52,753 nucleotides of DNA, from contig JAUIEZ010000017.1 in the NCBI GenBank assembly GCA_030429665.1, forward strand, positions 1-52,753, given 5' to 3'. The notes below the pieces were generated by a model that was given only the letters and a program-made list of their open reading frames with translations, was not told the DNA's origin and ran no database searches. The position numbers were made by a program, and so were the translations under genes. Shown piece after piece: positions 8,550-19,496 of this stretch. This DNA comes from Gammaproteobacteria bacterium. GTDB taxonomy: Bacteria > Pseudomonadota > Gammaproteobacteria > Arenicellales > CAJQKF01. How positions within the stretch are numbered: the first letter of the stretch is position 1; each line of letters starts with the position of its first letter.

Positions 8550-9302
8550 TCAGCCGGAAGCGGTCTGTGCGTCGACGGCGGCGATGTTCCGGTACGACTC
8601 GGTGGATTGGCGAAGGCCGTCCAGGTCGCGGATGATGAGGCGACGGTTCTCGACCCGGACGAGGCCGGCTCGCTGCAGCTCGTTGAGCGTGATGCTGACC
8701 CACTGCCGCGTGGCGCCGACCATGTTTGCGAGGTCTTCCTGGGTGAACTCGTGCGCGATGGCGGTGCCCTCGGAATGGGGCCGACCGTGCATTTCGCCGA
8801 GGCGAACCAGTTGGTGAGCCAGGCGGTCGGCGACCGACTCCGTGGCGAACGTCTGGAACAGCACCGAAAGCCAGTGGATCTTGGAGGCGAGGGCGTCCAT
8901 GACGGCACAAGCAATGCCCGGTCGAGCGCTGGCGATATCCCGGAACCGGGAACCTTCGATGACCTGTACGCGGGTCGCCTTGACCGCCTGTGCCGACCAT
9001 ACGTGCGGCGTCGAACCGAAAATATCGGGTGCGCCGATCAGGTTGCCGTCAGACCAGAACGCGAGGGTAATCTCCTTGCCCTGGGGCGAAAGATAGTACG
9101 TGCGGATCAGGCCGCGATCGATCAGGAACGTATCCGTGTGCGGTCGGCCCTGGTGGAACAGCACCACGCCCGGCTCGGCCGTCAGCGTTTCGCAGTTGGC
9201 CAGGAATATCTCCCGGTCCTCGGCGGGCAAGCGTTCGAGGAAATCCGATTTCAAGGGGGGCGTCATCCCCCGGTCGCTGGCAGGTTCCGTTCCGGTTTTC
9301 AT
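8550..9302 (-). CDS. Crp/Fnr-family transcriptional regulator
   Basis: This 250-residue protein has an N-terminal cyclic-nucleotide-binding-like barrel (about 20-140), a dimer helix and a C-terminal winged helix (about 165-235). In the barrel GELG of CRP is replaced by GAPD, and the RS pair by WS, so cAMP binding is unlikely. The cysteine cluster of FNR is absent, with only isolated Cys37 and Cys132. The recognition helix reads GATRQWVSITLNEL: Arg199 matches CRP Arg180, while CRP Glu181 is Gln200 and Arg185 is Ile204. That fits a site differing from TGTGA at one base pair, as in TGTCA. It is probably the activator of both TRAP operons; its effector is unknown. Confidence 0.85.
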   Translation of the reverse strand: MKTGTEPASDRGMTPPLKSDFLERLPAEDREIFLANCETLTAEPGVVLFHQGRPHTDTFLIDRGLIRTYYLSPQGKEITLAFWSDGNLIGAPDIFGSTPHVWSAQAVKATRVQVIEGSRFRDIASARPGIACAVMDALASKIHWLSVLFQTFATESVADRLAHQLVRLGEMHGRPHSEGTAIAHEFTQEDLANMVGATRQWVSITLNELQRAGLVRVENRRLIIRDLDGLRQSTESYRNIAAVDAQTASG

Positions 9303-9402
9303 GTACGGTACCGCGCGTTGCCGACATGCATCGAGCCGGTCATTCTACCGCCGGGTGCGAGCGGACGCGAACGACCGGTTGCGACCGACCCCGTCGTTCG
9401 CG

Positions 9403-10152
9403 TCACGGCGCGGGGGACGGCAGCTCGCCGTCGACGAGGAAGTCCGTTCGCGGGAATTGCAGCGTACCGTAACCGGTGCGGTAAAAGCTGACCGCCCCGG
9501 CCCGCGTTTCGCATAGCCAGCGCTCGAGGCCGCCCGGTCGCGTGGAGACCAGCGCCGCCGGCTCGAACAGGGCAACGTTGATGCCGCGCGCGCGGTTGCG
9601 GGCGGAACGATACTGAATGGCGCCGACACCCGCCTTGCGCAGCGCGGATCCGAATTGCTGGGTCTCGCCGTAATCGCAGGGGTTTCGCAGCTTGTCCTCG
9701 TACGCGTCGCAGGGCGGCTTGTGAAGTTTCACGCCGCGACCGGTGCGGTAGCGCGCCGTGAACGCGCTGTGCTGGGTGAGGAGACGTCCGCCGGGAGGCG
9801 GCAGGGTCATGCCCGACAGGAACACCAACCGGTAGTAGGCGGTTTCCGCCAACGCCGTGGTCGTGCGCACCGAGCCGTAGAAAATCGACGGTTCGTGGCG
9901 CGAACCGAAGCGTGAACCGTGACGCAGCGGCGGATAACGAAACGGCGTGGCGAGCAGGTAATGCAGGCGCTCGCAGCCCGCCGGCCGCGGCGGCTTGCTG
10001 TCCTCGATCAGCGCCTCGAGCAGTGCCTGTTCTTCGAGGTTGTCGACGAGGTGGCAGGTCGCCACCTGCTCCTGGCTCTCGACGACCCGCACCAGGCTCC
10101 CGGACAACGGCGCGATCGCCGTCCCGGACCGGCAGGCCGCCCATAGATCCAT
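9403..10152 (-). CDS. RES-domain toxin of a RES-Xre toxin-antitoxin system
   Basis: This 249-residue protein has the RES fold. RFGSRHEPSIFYGS and the following TTTALAETAYYR (about residues 80-108) hold the Arg, Tyr, Ser and Glu of the NAD-binding pocket, and YRSARNRARGINVALFEP (about 180-197) is the second family block. Characterised RES toxins degrade NAD+. The ATG at 10152 overlaps the antitoxin stop (TGATG). A GTG one codon upstream is also open. The upstream gene encodes a DUF2384 antitoxin, as expected for this family. No inactivating change is visible. Confidence 0.85.
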   Translation of the reverse strand: MDLWAACRSGTAIAPLSGSLVRVVESQEQVATCHLVDNLEEQALLEALIEDSKPPRPAGCERLHYLLATPFRYPPLRHGSRFGSRHEPSIFYGSVRTTTALAETAYYRLVFLSGMTLPPPGGRLLTQHSAFTARYRTGRGVKLHKPPCDAYEDKLRNPCDYGETQQFGSALRKAGVGAIQYRSARNRARGINVALFEPAALVSTRPGGLERWLCETRAGAVSFYRTGYGTLQFPRTDFLVDGELPSPAP

Positions 10153-10511
10153 CACGCGCGACCACGAACGGCGTCCAGGTATTCCACCACGCGAACCAGG
10201 CCGTCCACGCTGGTCACCTGCTCGGCGGGCACGCCGCCGGTATGCCGATTTTCCGTGCGCATCCAGTGCCGCAATTGCTCCCGCTCTCCCCCGACCAGCA
10301 CGTAAAGTCCGCGGTATATCCGTACCAGGAGCAGCGCCAGTTCACCCGCCTTGCTGTCGGGCGCGACGCCGTGACGATGCAGGGACGATCGGTCGCGGCC
10401 CACGACCGCGCCGATATCGGCCTGGGACAATCCCAGCTCGCGGCCGGCGGCGAGCAGCGCCTTGGTCAGCGTTTCGGTCGCATCCGGCGCCTTCGCCAGG
10501 TCGGCGTTCAT
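10152..10511 (-). CDS. Xre/DUF2384 antitoxin of a RES-Xre system
   Basis: This 119-residue protein has an N-terminal Xre-like helix-turn-helix (LGLSQADIGAVVGRDRSSLHR, about 30-50). The C-terminal DUF2384 (ParS/MbcA-type) toxin-binding domain ends in NRHTGGVPAEQVTSVDGL. Antitoxins of this type block the toxin's NAD site and repress their own promoter. An ATG at 10511 and a GTG at 10520 are both possible starts; neither has a strong ribosome site. An inverted repeat 22 bp upstream is a likely operator. Confidence 0.85.
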   Translation of the reverse strand: MNADLAKAPDATETLTKALLAAGRELGLSQADIGAVVGRDRSSLHRHGVAPDSKAGELALLLVRIYRGLYVLVGGEREQLRHWMRTENRHTGGVPAEQVTSVDGLVRVVEYLDAVRGRA

Positions 10512-10532
10512 GACCTGCACTCACTGTTGCGA

Positions 10533-10561
10533 TTGCACATATTGATAACTATATGTTGCAA
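10533..10561. promoter_or_regulatory. Inverted repeat upstream of the antitoxin (probable autoregulatory operator)
   Basis: TTGC-ACATAT, an 8-bp spacer, then ATATGT-T-GCAA forms an AT-rich palindrome broken by one extra T. It lies directly upstream of the antitoxin start in an otherwise GC-rich region, where an autoregulating Xre antitoxin would bind. Confidence 0.55.
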
Positions 10562-10588
10562 ACGCTGCTGGTGCAAGCCGGTGTGCGC

Positions 10589-11044
10589 CTACGCCGAACG
10601 CACGTACTTGATGAAGGGCGTCACCTCGCCCACGCGATCGTACAGACGCCGTGCCGTGTCGTTGAAATCCTGGGTCAACCAGTACACCGAGGGTGTGCCG
10701 TTGGCGTCCGCGGCGGCATAGACGGCTTCGATCAGTGCCCGGCCGGCGCCGCTACCGCGGTGGGCGGGATCGACATAGAGATCCTGCAGGTAACATACGT
10801 CCTCGACGCGCCACATGTGACGGTGGTAGAGGTAGTGAACGAGCCCTATCGGCCGCTCATCGTCGACGGCGAGCAGGCCGTGGCAGGTTTCGTCCTCCCG
10901 CGACACGAGACGCGCGAAACTGGTCGTATAGACTTCCGCCGCGACAGACGATTCGTAGAAGTCGAGGTAGGCCGACCACAGCCGGCGCCACTCGGGCTCG
11001 TCGGCGGGGGTAAGGCGGCGTATCGTGACCGCTCTGGGTGCCAC
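10589..11044 (-). CDS. GNAT-family N-acetyltransferase
   Basis: This 151-residue protein has the acetyl-CoA-binding core CYLQDLYVDPAHRGSGAGRAL (about residues 85-105), including the RGxGxG/A pyrophosphate loop, and the late strand VYWLTQDFNDTARRLYDRVG typical of GNAT enzymes. The GTG at 11044, eight bases after GGGAG, is preferred to a TTG at 11050. Nothing in the sequence identifies the acetylated substrate. It lies between glmS and the toxin-antitoxin pair and is probably transcribed separately. Confidence 0.82.
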   Translation of the reverse strand: MAPRAVTIRRLTPADEPEWRRLWSAYLDFYESSVAAEVYTTSFARLVSREDETCHGLLAVDDERPIGLVHYLYHRHMWRVEDVCYLQDLYVDPAHRGSGAGRALIEAVYAAADANGTPSVYWLTQDFNDTARRLYDRVGEVTPFIKYVRSA

Positions 11045-11137
11045 TGGCAATTCTCCCGGGGAAAAAACCCACCACCTTACTTCACCGCGGGACAGTTGGC
11101 CAGATCGAGCCCGGCATCGCGGTGGCGAACGACTCGT

Positions 11138-11154
11138 GCGCCGCGACGCGGCGC
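11138..11154 (-). terminator. Hairpin after glmS
   Basis: GCGCCGC-GAC-GCGGCGC is a perfect 7-bp stem, 5 bp beyond the glmS stop. No T-run follows, so if it ends transcription it would do so with help or only in part. Confidence 0.35.
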
Positions 11155-11159
11155 GATCG

Positions 11160-12983
11160 TTACTCGACGGTGACCGACTTGGCGAGGTTGCGCGGCTTGT
11201 CGACGTCGGTACCCTTGATCAGCGCGACGTGGTAGGCCAGGAGTTGCAACGGGATGGTGTAGATGATCGGCGAGATGAGGTCGTTGACCGGCGCCACGTT
11301 GACCACCTGCACGCCGTCGTCCTGCTCGATGCCGGACCGCGCGTCGGCGAACACCAGCAACCGTCCGCCCCGCGCGCGAACCTCCTGGATGTTGGACTTG
11401 AGTTTCTCGAGGAGCCGATTGTTCGGCGCCACGGCGATCACCGGCATGTTGGCGTCGACCAGCGCCAGCGGGCCGTGCTTGAGCTCTCCGGCGGCGTAGG
11501 CCTCGGCATGGATGTATGAAATTTCCTTGAGTTTCAGCGCGCCCTCCATGGCGATCGGGTAATGCATGCCGCGGCCGAGAAACAAGGCGTGCTGCTTGTC
11601 GGAGAACTGCTCGGCCAGGCTCTCGATGGACTGGTCCATTTGCAGCGCGTGCTCGATGCGGCCCGGCAGCGAGCGAAGCTCGGCGACGATCTCGTTCTCC
11701 TCGGCCTCGCTCATGCCGTGGCGCCGGCCCAGCGCGATGGTCAACAGCAGCAAGGCGGTGAGCTGGGTGGTGAAGGCCTTGGTCGAGGCAACGCCGATTT
11801 CCGGACCGGCGTGGGTGAGCAGCGACAGGTCGCAGTCGCGCACCATGGAGCTTTCGGCCACGTTGCAGATCGTCAGCGACCGCGTAAAGCCGATTTCACG
11901 GGCATGGTGCAAGGCGCTCAGGGTATCGATGGTCTCACCGGACTGCGAGATGGTCACGACCAGGGCGCCCGGCGGCACCACGTGAGGCCGACTGCGAAAC
12001 TCGCTGGCGATCTCGACGTTGCAAGGCACCCCGAATCGCTCCAGCCAGTGGCGCGCCACCAGTCCGGCATGGAAACTCGTGCCGCAGGCGATGATCTGCA
12101 CCGCCTTGGTACGGTCGAATACCGCCTCGGCGTCGGTGCCGAAGACCTGCTCGAGCATGTGGCGGCTGGAGATGCGCCCTTCCAGCGTGTCCGAAACAGC
12201 CTGGCCCTGCTCGAATATCTCCTTTTGCATGTAGTGGCGGTAGTCGCCTAGTTCCGCCGCGCCGGGTGCCAACGTGCTGTGGCGTACCGCTCGCTCGACC
12301 ACGTTGCCCTGTTCGTCGGTAATGCGCACGTTGCCGCCGTCGATCTCCGCGACGTCGCCGTTTTCCAGCACCATGAAGTCGCGGGTGACGGACACCAGCG
12401 CGGAAATGTCCGAGGCCAGGTAGGCCTCGCCATCGCCGAGGCCGACGATGAGCGGGCTGCCGCGCCGAGCGCCGACCAGCCGTCGCGGCGAGCTCACGCA
12501 CACGGCGGCGAGGGCGAAGGCGCCCTCCAGCATGCGGCATGTGGCCCGCATGGCGTCGAACAGGTCGAGTCCCTCGCGCATGAAATCCGCGATCTGGTTG
12601 ACCACCACCTCGGTGTCCGTGTCGGACTGAAACTCGAAGCCTTTCGCGCGTTGTTCGCGCCGCAGCTGATCGTGGTTCTCGATGATGCCGTTGCACACCA
12701 GCGCGACGTCGTCGCACACCTGGGGATGCGCGTTGCGTTCGCTGGGGGCACCGTGGGTGGCCCAGCGCGTATGCGCTATGCCGGTCGTGCCGCCGGCGGG
12801 GTGCGCTTCGAGCACGCGCTCGAGTTCGCGCACCTTGCCCACCGCGCGGGTACGGCGCAACTCGGCGCCGTCGATCAACGCGACGCCGGACGAATCGTAG
12901 CCCCGGTACTCCAGGCGCCGCAGTCCGTCCATGAGAACCGGCAGGACATCCTTCTTCGAAACCGCACCAACGATGCCGCACAT
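11160..12983 (-). CDS. glmS: Glutamine-fructose-6-phosphate aminotransferase (isomerizing)
   Basis: This 607-residue enzyme makes glucosamine-6-phosphate, the first step to UDP-GlcNAc for peptidoglycan and lipopolysaccharide. The N-terminus MCGIVGAVS exposes Cys2, the nucleophile of the class II glutaminase domain. Two SIS sugar-isomerase domains follow (about 280-450 and 455-595), and the C-terminus DVDKPRNLAKSVTVE is the conserved tail. It lies 70 bp after glmU, as in many gammaproteobacteria, which places both steps of UDP-GlcNAc synthesis together. Confidence 0.97.
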   Translation of the reverse strand: MCGIVGAVSKKDVLPVLMDGLRRLEYRGYDSSGVALIDGAELRRTRAVGKVRELERVLEAHPAGGTTGIAHTRWATHGAPSERNAHPQVCDDVALVCNGIIENHDQLRREQRAKGFEFQSDTDTEVVVNQIADFMREGLDLFDAMRATCRMLEGAFALAAVCVSSPRRLVGARRGSPLIVGLGDGEAYLASDISALVSVTRDFMVLENGDVAEIDGGNVRITDEQGNVVERAVRHSTLAPGAAELGDYRHYMQKEIFEQGQAVSDTLEGRISSRHMLEQVFGTDAEAVFDRTKAVQIIACGTSFHAGLVARHWLERFGVPCNVEIASEFRSRPHVVPPGALVVTISQSGETIDTLSALHHAREIGFTRSLTICNVAESSMVRDCDLSLLTHAGPEIGVASTKAFTTQLTALLLLTIALGRRHGMSEAEENEIVAELRSLPGRIEHALQMDQSIESLAEQFSDKQHALFLGRGMHYPIAMEGALKLKEISYIHAEAYAAGELKHGPLALVDANMPVIAVAPNNRLLEKLKSNIQEVRARGGRLLVFADARSGIEQDDGVQVVNVAPVNDLISPIIYTIPLQLLAYHVALIKGTDVDKPRNLAKSVTVE

Positions 12984-13053
12984 GCTTGTCGTTACTCCGA
13001 AAAACGTTTGATGGCCGGGATCAGGGCGTGTTCACGATGGTCGGATTGGCGCC

Positions 13054-14418
13054 CTAGCCGGGCTTCTTCGTCGGTCGCCGCCAACCCCGGACGCTTCGCT
13101 GGGGGCTGCGCCCCACGGTGAGCTGTCCGGCCGGTGCGTCCCGGGTCAGGGTCGTGCCCGCACCCACGGTGGCGTGATCGCCGACCGTGACGGGCGCGAC
13201 GAGCTGGCAATCGGAACCGATGAACGCGCCGTCGCCGATCACGGTTCGGTGCTTGTCGGCGCCGTCGTAGTTGCAGGTGATCACCCCCGCGCCGATGTTG
13301 GCGTCGCGGCCGATCACGCAGTCGCCCACGTAGGAGAGGTGATTGATCTTGGAACCGGCACCGACCTTCGCCTCCTTGGTCTCGACGAAATTGCCGAGCC
13401 GCGCGCCGACGTCGAGAACCGTGCCGGCACGCACGCGGGCAAACGGTCCCACGCTGCATCCCGGGCCGATGCGGGCTCCCTCGATCACGCAATGGGCGTG
13501 AACGCTCACGTCGTCCGCGATCTGCGTATCGCGAATCACGCACCCCGGCCCGATCCGCACGCGGTCGCCGAGGACGACGTCGCCCTCGAAGACGACGTTG
13601 ACGTCGACGTGGCCGTCTATCCCTGCGGAAAGGGCGCCGCGCACGTCGAGCCGTGCCGGGTCGGCCAGCGACATACCGGACGCCATGAGGCTGTCGGCGA
13701 TACGACGCTGCACCTCTCGCTCCATCGCCGCGAGTTCCGCGCGACTGTTGATGCCTCGCACTTCCAACGCGTCATTGGCGGTGACGCCGCGCACCGGCAC
13801 GCCGTCGGCAACCGCCATGGAAACCACGTCGGTCAGGTAGTACTCGCCCTGGCTGTTGTCGTCGGAAAGCCGCGCGAGCCAATCCGCCAGCAACGCCCGC
13901 GGCGCCGCCATGAAACCGGTATTGATCTCGCGGATGCGAAGTTGTTCGTCGCTGGCATCGCCGGCCTCGACGATTCCGCCAATCTCGCCGGCGTCGTCGC
14001 GCAGGATGCGACCGTAGCGGGCGGGATCGTCCAGTTCGATGGTGAGAACCGCCAGGCAGCCGGCGGCCGCGGCGGCGAGCCCGGCGAGGGTGTCGGCGCC
14101 GATCAGCGGCACGTCGCCGTACATGATCAACACGGTGTCGTCGGGATCGCCCTCGGGCAGACCGACGCGCACGGCGTGCCCGGTGCCGAGCTGCTCGCGC
14201 TGCTCGACCCAGCGCAACGAATCGTCGCCTACCGCGTCGCGCACCGCTTCGCCGCCGTGGCCGTACACGATGCTGACACGGCCGGCGTCCAGCGTGCGCG
14301 CGCGCGCCAAAACGTGCTGGATCAACGGCTTCCCGGCCAGTGGATGCAGCACCTTTGGCAACGCCGACTTCATGCGCGTGCCCTTGCCGGCGGCGAGGAT
14401 GATGATTTCAAGCGGCAT
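13054..14418 (-). CDS. glmU: Bifunctional N-acetylglucosamine-1-phosphate uridyltransferase / glucosamine-1-phosphate acetyltransferase
   Basis: This 454-residue enzyme catalyses the last two steps to UDP-GlcNAc. The uridyltransferase domain begins with LAAGKGTRMKSALPKVLHPL (about 8-27) and continues with YGDVPLI. The C-terminal half (from about 250) is a left-handed beta helix of hexapeptide repeats with the acetyltransferase residues in RVRAGTVLDVGARLGNFVETK and NHLSYVGD. It lies downstream of atpC and upstream of glmS, the usual gammaproteobacterial order. Confidence 0.97.
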   Translation of the reverse strand: MPLEIIILAAGKGTRMKSALPKVLHPLAGKPLIQHVLARARTLDAGRVSIVYGHGGEAVRDAVGDDSLRWVEQREQLGTGHAVRVGLPEGDPDDTVLIMYGDVPLIGADTLAGLAAAAAGCLAVLTIELDDPARYGRILRDDAGEIGGIVEAGDASDEQLRIREINTGFMAAPRALLADWLARLSDDNSQGEYYLTDVVSMAVADGVPVRGVTANDALEVRGINSRAELAAMEREVQRRIADSLMASGMSLADPARLDVRGALSAGIDGHVDVNVVFEGDVVLGDRVRIGPGCVIRDTQIADDVSVHAHCVIEGARIGPGCSVGPFARVRAGTVLDVGARLGNFVETKEAKVGAGSKINHLSYVGDCVIGRDANIGAGVITCNYDGADKHRTVIGDGAFIGSDCQLVAPVTVGDHATVGAGTTLTRDAPAGQLTVGRSPQRSVRGWRRPTKKPG

Positions 14419-14477
14419 GGGATGTGGCGATACGGCCGACTAGCGAGTTCGCAGAAGGGTCGTTCGATGGACGCCAG

Positions 14478-14505
14478 ATTATAGGACGTTTCGCTCCGGC
14501 GCGAA
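14478..14505 (-). promoter_or_regulatory. Possible glmU promoter
   Basis: On the minus strand a perfect TATAAT (14478-14483) lies 60 bp before the glmU ATG, with a weak TTCGCG -35 box 16 bp upstream. It would allow glmU-glmS transcription apart from the atp operon. Confidence 0.4.
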
Positions 14506-14556
14506 TCCGCAGCCGGGAAAGGCGGCGCGGCACGCCACCGGCGACGCGGCGTTCGA

Positions 14557-14985
14557 TCAGCCCGAGCCGCGCTTGCCGCGCAGTTTCTGGATGGCGCGCA
14601 GCTGCGCCGCGGCCTGCGCCAGTTCGGCGCGCGCCTTGGCCAGCTCCATGTCGCTGGTGTTCTCGCGCATGACCTGCTCGGCGCGCTTTTGCGCCTCCAG
14701 GGCACGCGCCTCGTCGAGGTCCTCGGCGCGCAAGGCGGTATCGGAAAGGATGGTGACCAGGTTCGGCTGCACTTCCATCAGGCCGCCGGAAACGTAGAAC
14801 ACCTCCTGCTCGCCGTCCTCTTTCTGCACGCGCACGTCGCCCGCCTTGATCGGCGAGAGCATTTGCGAGTGGTTGGGCGCGATGCCAACCTCGCCCATCA
14901 TCGCCGGCGCGAAGACCATGGTGCCCTCGCCGCTCCACAGTTCCTGCTCGGCGCTGACGATTTCGACCCTGATGGTTGATGCCAT
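14557..14985 (-). CDS. atpC: ATP synthase F1 subunit epsilon
   Basis: This 142-residue subunit forms part of the central stalk and can inhibit ATP hydrolysis. The N-terminal beta sandwich contains GEGTMVFAPAMMGEVGIAPNH, with the usual epsilon block ending in the APNH turn. The C-terminal helical hairpin is rich in Ala, Arg and Glu. It is the last gene of the atp operon, 36 bp after atpD. Confidence 0.95.
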   Translation of the reverse strand: MASTIRVEIVSAEQELWSGEGTMVFAPAMMGEVGIAPNHSQMLSPIKAGDVRVQKEDGEQEVFYVSGGLMEVQPNLVTILSDTALRAEDLDEARALEAQKRAEQVMRENTSDMELAKARAELAQAAAQLRAIQKLRGKRGSG

Positions 14986-15021
14986 GAGTGTTGTCGCCTG
15001 TCGGTGGTTAGCGGGGGTTCG

Positions 15022-16470
<1,449 letters not shown>

Positions 16471-16484
16471 TTACTGGTTCTCGA

Positions 16485-17348
16485 TCAAACCGCAGCGGCA
16501 CCGCCGACGATCTCGGAGATCTCCTGGGTAATGGCAGCCTGGCGCGCCTTGTTATAGACGAGCTGCAGTTCGTCGATCAGGTTGCCGGCGTTGTCCGAGG
16601 CCGCCTTCATCGCGACCATTCGCGCCGCCTGTTCCGAGGCGACGTTCTCCACCACGCCCTGGTAGACCAGCGATTCGATGTAACGGGACAGCAGCACGTC
16701 CACCACCTCGCGGGCATCGGGCTCGTAGATATAGTCCCAGTGGTGCTCGAGACGCTCTTGCGGATTGTCGGCGGTGATCGGCAGCAGCCTCTCGACCACC
16801 GGCTTTTGCGTCATGGTATTGATGAACTCGTTGTTCACCATGTAGAGCCGGTCTATATGGCCGTCGTCGAAGGCGTCGAGCATCACCTGGATGGAGCCGA
16901 GCAGGTCAGACAGCGACGGCGCGTCCCCCAGGTGGGTCGCCTCGGCGACGATGTTGGTGCCGAACCGCTTGAAGAAACCAATGCCCTTGGAACCGATACA
17001 GGCCACGTCGATCTCGACGCCGCGGTCGTGCCAGTCGCTCATGGCATTGACCGCGCGACGAAACAGGTTGACGTTCAACCCGCCGCACAGCCCGCGATCG
17101 GTGGAGACGATGATGTACCCCACCCGCTTTACCTCGCGGTCAATGGTATAGGGGTGCTTGTACTCCGGGTGAGCCTGGGCCAGGTGCGCGATCACGTTGC
17201 GGATCTTATCCGCGTAGGGTCGCGCACTGAGCATGCGGTCCTGGGCCTTGCGCATCTTGCTCGCCGCGACCATCTCCATGGCCTTGGTGATCTTCTGCGT
17301 ATTCTGAATGCTCTTGATCTTGGTTCGGATCTCTTTGGCGCCGGCCAT
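16485..17348 (-). CDS. atpG: ATP synthase F1 subunit gamma
   Basis: This 287-residue central shaft subunit has both terminal helices: [31 protein letters not shown] (shown here as two family blocks) at the N-terminus and a tail with [18 protein letters not shown]. Rotation of these helices inside the alpha-beta ring couples proton flow to ATP synthesis. It lies 33 bp after atpA. Confidence 0.97.
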   Translation of the reverse strand: MAGAKEIRTKIKSIQNTQKITKAMEMVAASKMRKAQDRMLSARPYADKIRNVIAHLAQAHPEYKHPYTIDREVKRVGYIIVSTDRGLCGGLNVNLFRRAVNAMSDWHDRGVEIDVACIGSKGIGFFKRFGTNIVAEATHLGDAPSLSDLLGSIQVMLDAFDDGHIDRLYMVNNEFINTMTQKPVVERLLPITADNPQERLEHHWDYIYEPDAREVVDVLLSRYIESLVYQGVVENVASEQAARMVAMKAASDNAGNLIDELQLVYNKARQAAITQEISEIVGGAAAV

Positions 17349-17381
17349 GAGTCGATATCTCCGCTGGTCAGATCCGTCGCG

Positions 17382-18929
17382 TTACCACGAACCGTTGGCC
17401 TTGAAATCCTCGACCACCCGCTTGAGCTCCGCCGCGGTGTCGTCGTCGTACTTCAGGTGCTGATTGATCTTGTCGAGCACGTCGGCGTGGTTGGATTTCA
17501 CGTACGCCTGCATGGCGGCCTCGAAATCCACCACCTTGCCCACGTCGACGTCGTCGAGGTAGCCCTCGTTGACCGCGAACAGCGACAGCGCCATCTCGGC
17601 GACGTTCAGCGTCGAATACTGCTTCTGCTTCATCATCTCGGTGACGCGCTGGCCGCGCTCGAGCTGCTTGCGGGTCGCCTCGTCGAGATCGGAGGCGAAC
17701 TGCGAGAACGCCGCCAACTCGCGATACTGCGCCAAGGCCAGTCGCACGCCGCCGCCAAGCTTCTTGATGATGCCCGTCTGCGCGGCACCGCCCACTCGCG
17801 ACACCGACAGACCCGCGTTGATGGCCGGCCGGATGCCCGCGTTGAACAGGTCCGACTCCAGGAAGATCTGGCCGTCGGTGATGGAGATGACGTTGGTGGG
17901 CACGAAGGCCGACACGTCGCCCGCCTGCGTTTCGATGATCGGCAGCGCGGTCAGCGAGCCGGTCTTGCCCTTAACCTCGCCGTTCGTGAGCTCCTCCACG
18001 TAGTCCGCGTTCACGCGCGAGGCGCGCTCCAGCAGTCGCGAGTGCAGGTAGAAGACGTCGCCCGGGTAGGCTTCGCGGCCGGGAGGCCTGCGAAGCAGCA
18101 GGGAGATCTGGCGGTAGGCCCATGCCTGCTTGGTGAGATCGTCGTAGATGATCAGGGCGTCTTCTCCGCGGTCGCGGAAGTACTCGCCCATGCTGCATCC
18201 CGCATACGGGGCGATGAACTGCATGGCGGCGGAATCCGACGCGGTGGCGGCGACCACGATGGTGTGCTCCATGGCGCCGTGCTCCTCGAGCTTGCGCACC
18301 ACGTCCGCGACCGACGAGGCCTTCTGCCCCACGGCGACGTAAATGCACTTGATGCCGCTGCCCTTCTGATTGATGATGGTGTCGATCGCCACCGCGGTCT
18401 TGCCGGTCTGGCGGTCGCCGATGATCAATTCACGCTGGCCGCGGCCGATCGGCACCATGGAATCGATCGACTTCAATCCGGTCTGGACGGGTTGGTCCAC
18501 CGATTTCCTGGCGATGACGCCGGGCGCCACCTTCTCGATCGGGGTGTTAACGCTGGTCTGCACGGCGCCCTTGCCGTCGATAGGCCGTCCGAGTGCGTCG
18601 ACCACGCGCCCGAGCAGGCCTTCGCCCACGGGTACCTCGAGAATGCGGCCGGTGCACTTGACGGTGTCGCCCTCGGACAGGTGCTCGTAGTCGCCGAGGA
18701 TTACGGCACCCACCGAGTCCTGCTCGAGGTTGAGAGCCAGGCCGTAAGTGTCGCCGGGAAACTCGAGCATCTCGCCCTGCATGGCGTTGGCCAGGCCGTG
18801 GATTCGCGCGATGCCGTCGGTGAGCACGACGATCGTGCCTTCCGATTTCGCCTCGGCGCTGGACTCGAACTTCTCGATCCGCTCCTTGATCAGCTCGCTG
18901 ATTTCGGAAGGGTTCAGTTGGATGGACAT
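17382..18929 (-). CDS. atpA: ATP synthase F1 subunit alpha
   Basis: This 515-residue non-catalytic nucleotide-binding subunit has the P-loop [15 protein letters not shown] near residue 170 and the conserved [20 protein letters not shown] near 280. Length and sequence are typical. It is preceded by atpH with a 19-bp gap. Confidence 0.98.
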   Translation of the reverse strand: MSIQLNPSEISELIKERIEKFESSAEAKSEGTIVVLTDGIARIHGLANAMQGEMLEFPGDTYGLALNLEQDSVGAVILGDYEHLSEGDTVKCTGRILEVPVGEGLLGRVVDALGRPIDGKGAVQTSVNTPIEKVAPGVIARKSVDQPVQTGLKSIDSMVPIGRGQRELIIGDRQTGKTAVAIDTIINQKGSGIKCIYVAVGQKASSVADVVRKLEEHGAMEHTIVVAATASDSAAMQFIAPYAGCSMGEYFRDRGEDALIIYDDLTKQAWAYRQISLLLRRPPGREAYPGDVFYLHSRLLERASRVNADYVEELTNGEVKGKTGSLTALPIIETQAGDVSAFVPTNVISITDGQIFLESDLFNAGIRPAINAGLSVSRVGGAAQTGIIKKLGGGVRLALAQYRELAAFSQFASDLDEATRKQLERGQRVTEMMKQKQYSTLNVAEMALSLFAVNEGYLDDVDVGKVVDFEAAMQAYVKSNHADVLDKINQHLKYDDDTAAELKRVVEDFKANGSW

Positions 18930-18948
18930 GACTTAAGTATTCCTCGAG

Positions 18949-19485
18949 TTATGCATTCATCGACGCAGCCATTTTCTGCAACTGCGCGCGCACGGAACCA
19001 TCGTAGACCCAGTCGCCGGTTCGGATCACCGCGCCGCCAATGAGATCGGGATTGGTCGTGCAGTTGAGCTTTACGCTGCGGCCGAGCTTCGACTGCAGGG
19101 CGTCGGCGATTTTTTGCCGGGTGGCGTCGTCGAGCTCGATGGCGGATTCGAGTTCGGCCTCGACGGTGTTCTCCGCCTCGGCGCGCAGTACCTCGTACTG
19201 GGCGGCAATTTCGGCGCTGGCGCCCAGACGCCGGTTATGCGCCAGGAGCCGCACGAGGTTCCTGCCTTCTTCGGTGATGCCGTCTCCGCAAATCCCGATT
19301 ACCAGTTCGCCAAGCTCTTCCCGACCAACACGCGGGTTCCCGTCGAGGGCGCTCATCCGCGCGTCGCCGGCGACCGCCGCGATCAACGCCAGCTGTTCGC
19401 TCCAGCGGCTCAACTGGTCGCTGGCACGGGCGATTTCGAACACCGCCCGAACGTACGGGCGCGCGAGGGAAGCATGTTCTGACAT
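18949..19485 (-). CDS. atpH: ATP synthase F1 subunit delta
   Basis: This 178-residue subunit links F1 to the peripheral stalk. The N-terminus ASLARPYVRAVFEIA and the C-terminal block NPDLIGGAVIRTGDWVYDGS are the two family signatures. It starts 11 bp after atpF. Confidence 0.95.
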   Translation of the reverse strand: MSEHASLARPYVRAVFEIARASDQLSRWSEQLALIAAVAGDARMSALDGNPRVGREELGELVIGICGDGITEEGRNLVRLLAHNRRLGASAEIAAQYEVLRAEAENTVEAELESAIELDDATRQKIADALQSKLGRSVKLNCTTNPDLIGGAVIRTGDWVYDGSVRAQLQKMAASMNA

Positions 19486-19496
19486 GGCCCCGCCCC

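Noticed and set aside
11045-11159. A riboswitch or ribozyme near glmS
   Set aside because: The region is downstream of glmS, and the upstream gap is only 70 bp and GC-rich. The glmS ribozyme is known from Gram-positive bacteria and nothing like it is visible.
11562-14484. Long plus-strand frames opposite glmS and glmU
   Set aside because: They have low-complexity His/Arg/Gln-rich translations, lack ribosome sites and are fully antisense to conserved genes.
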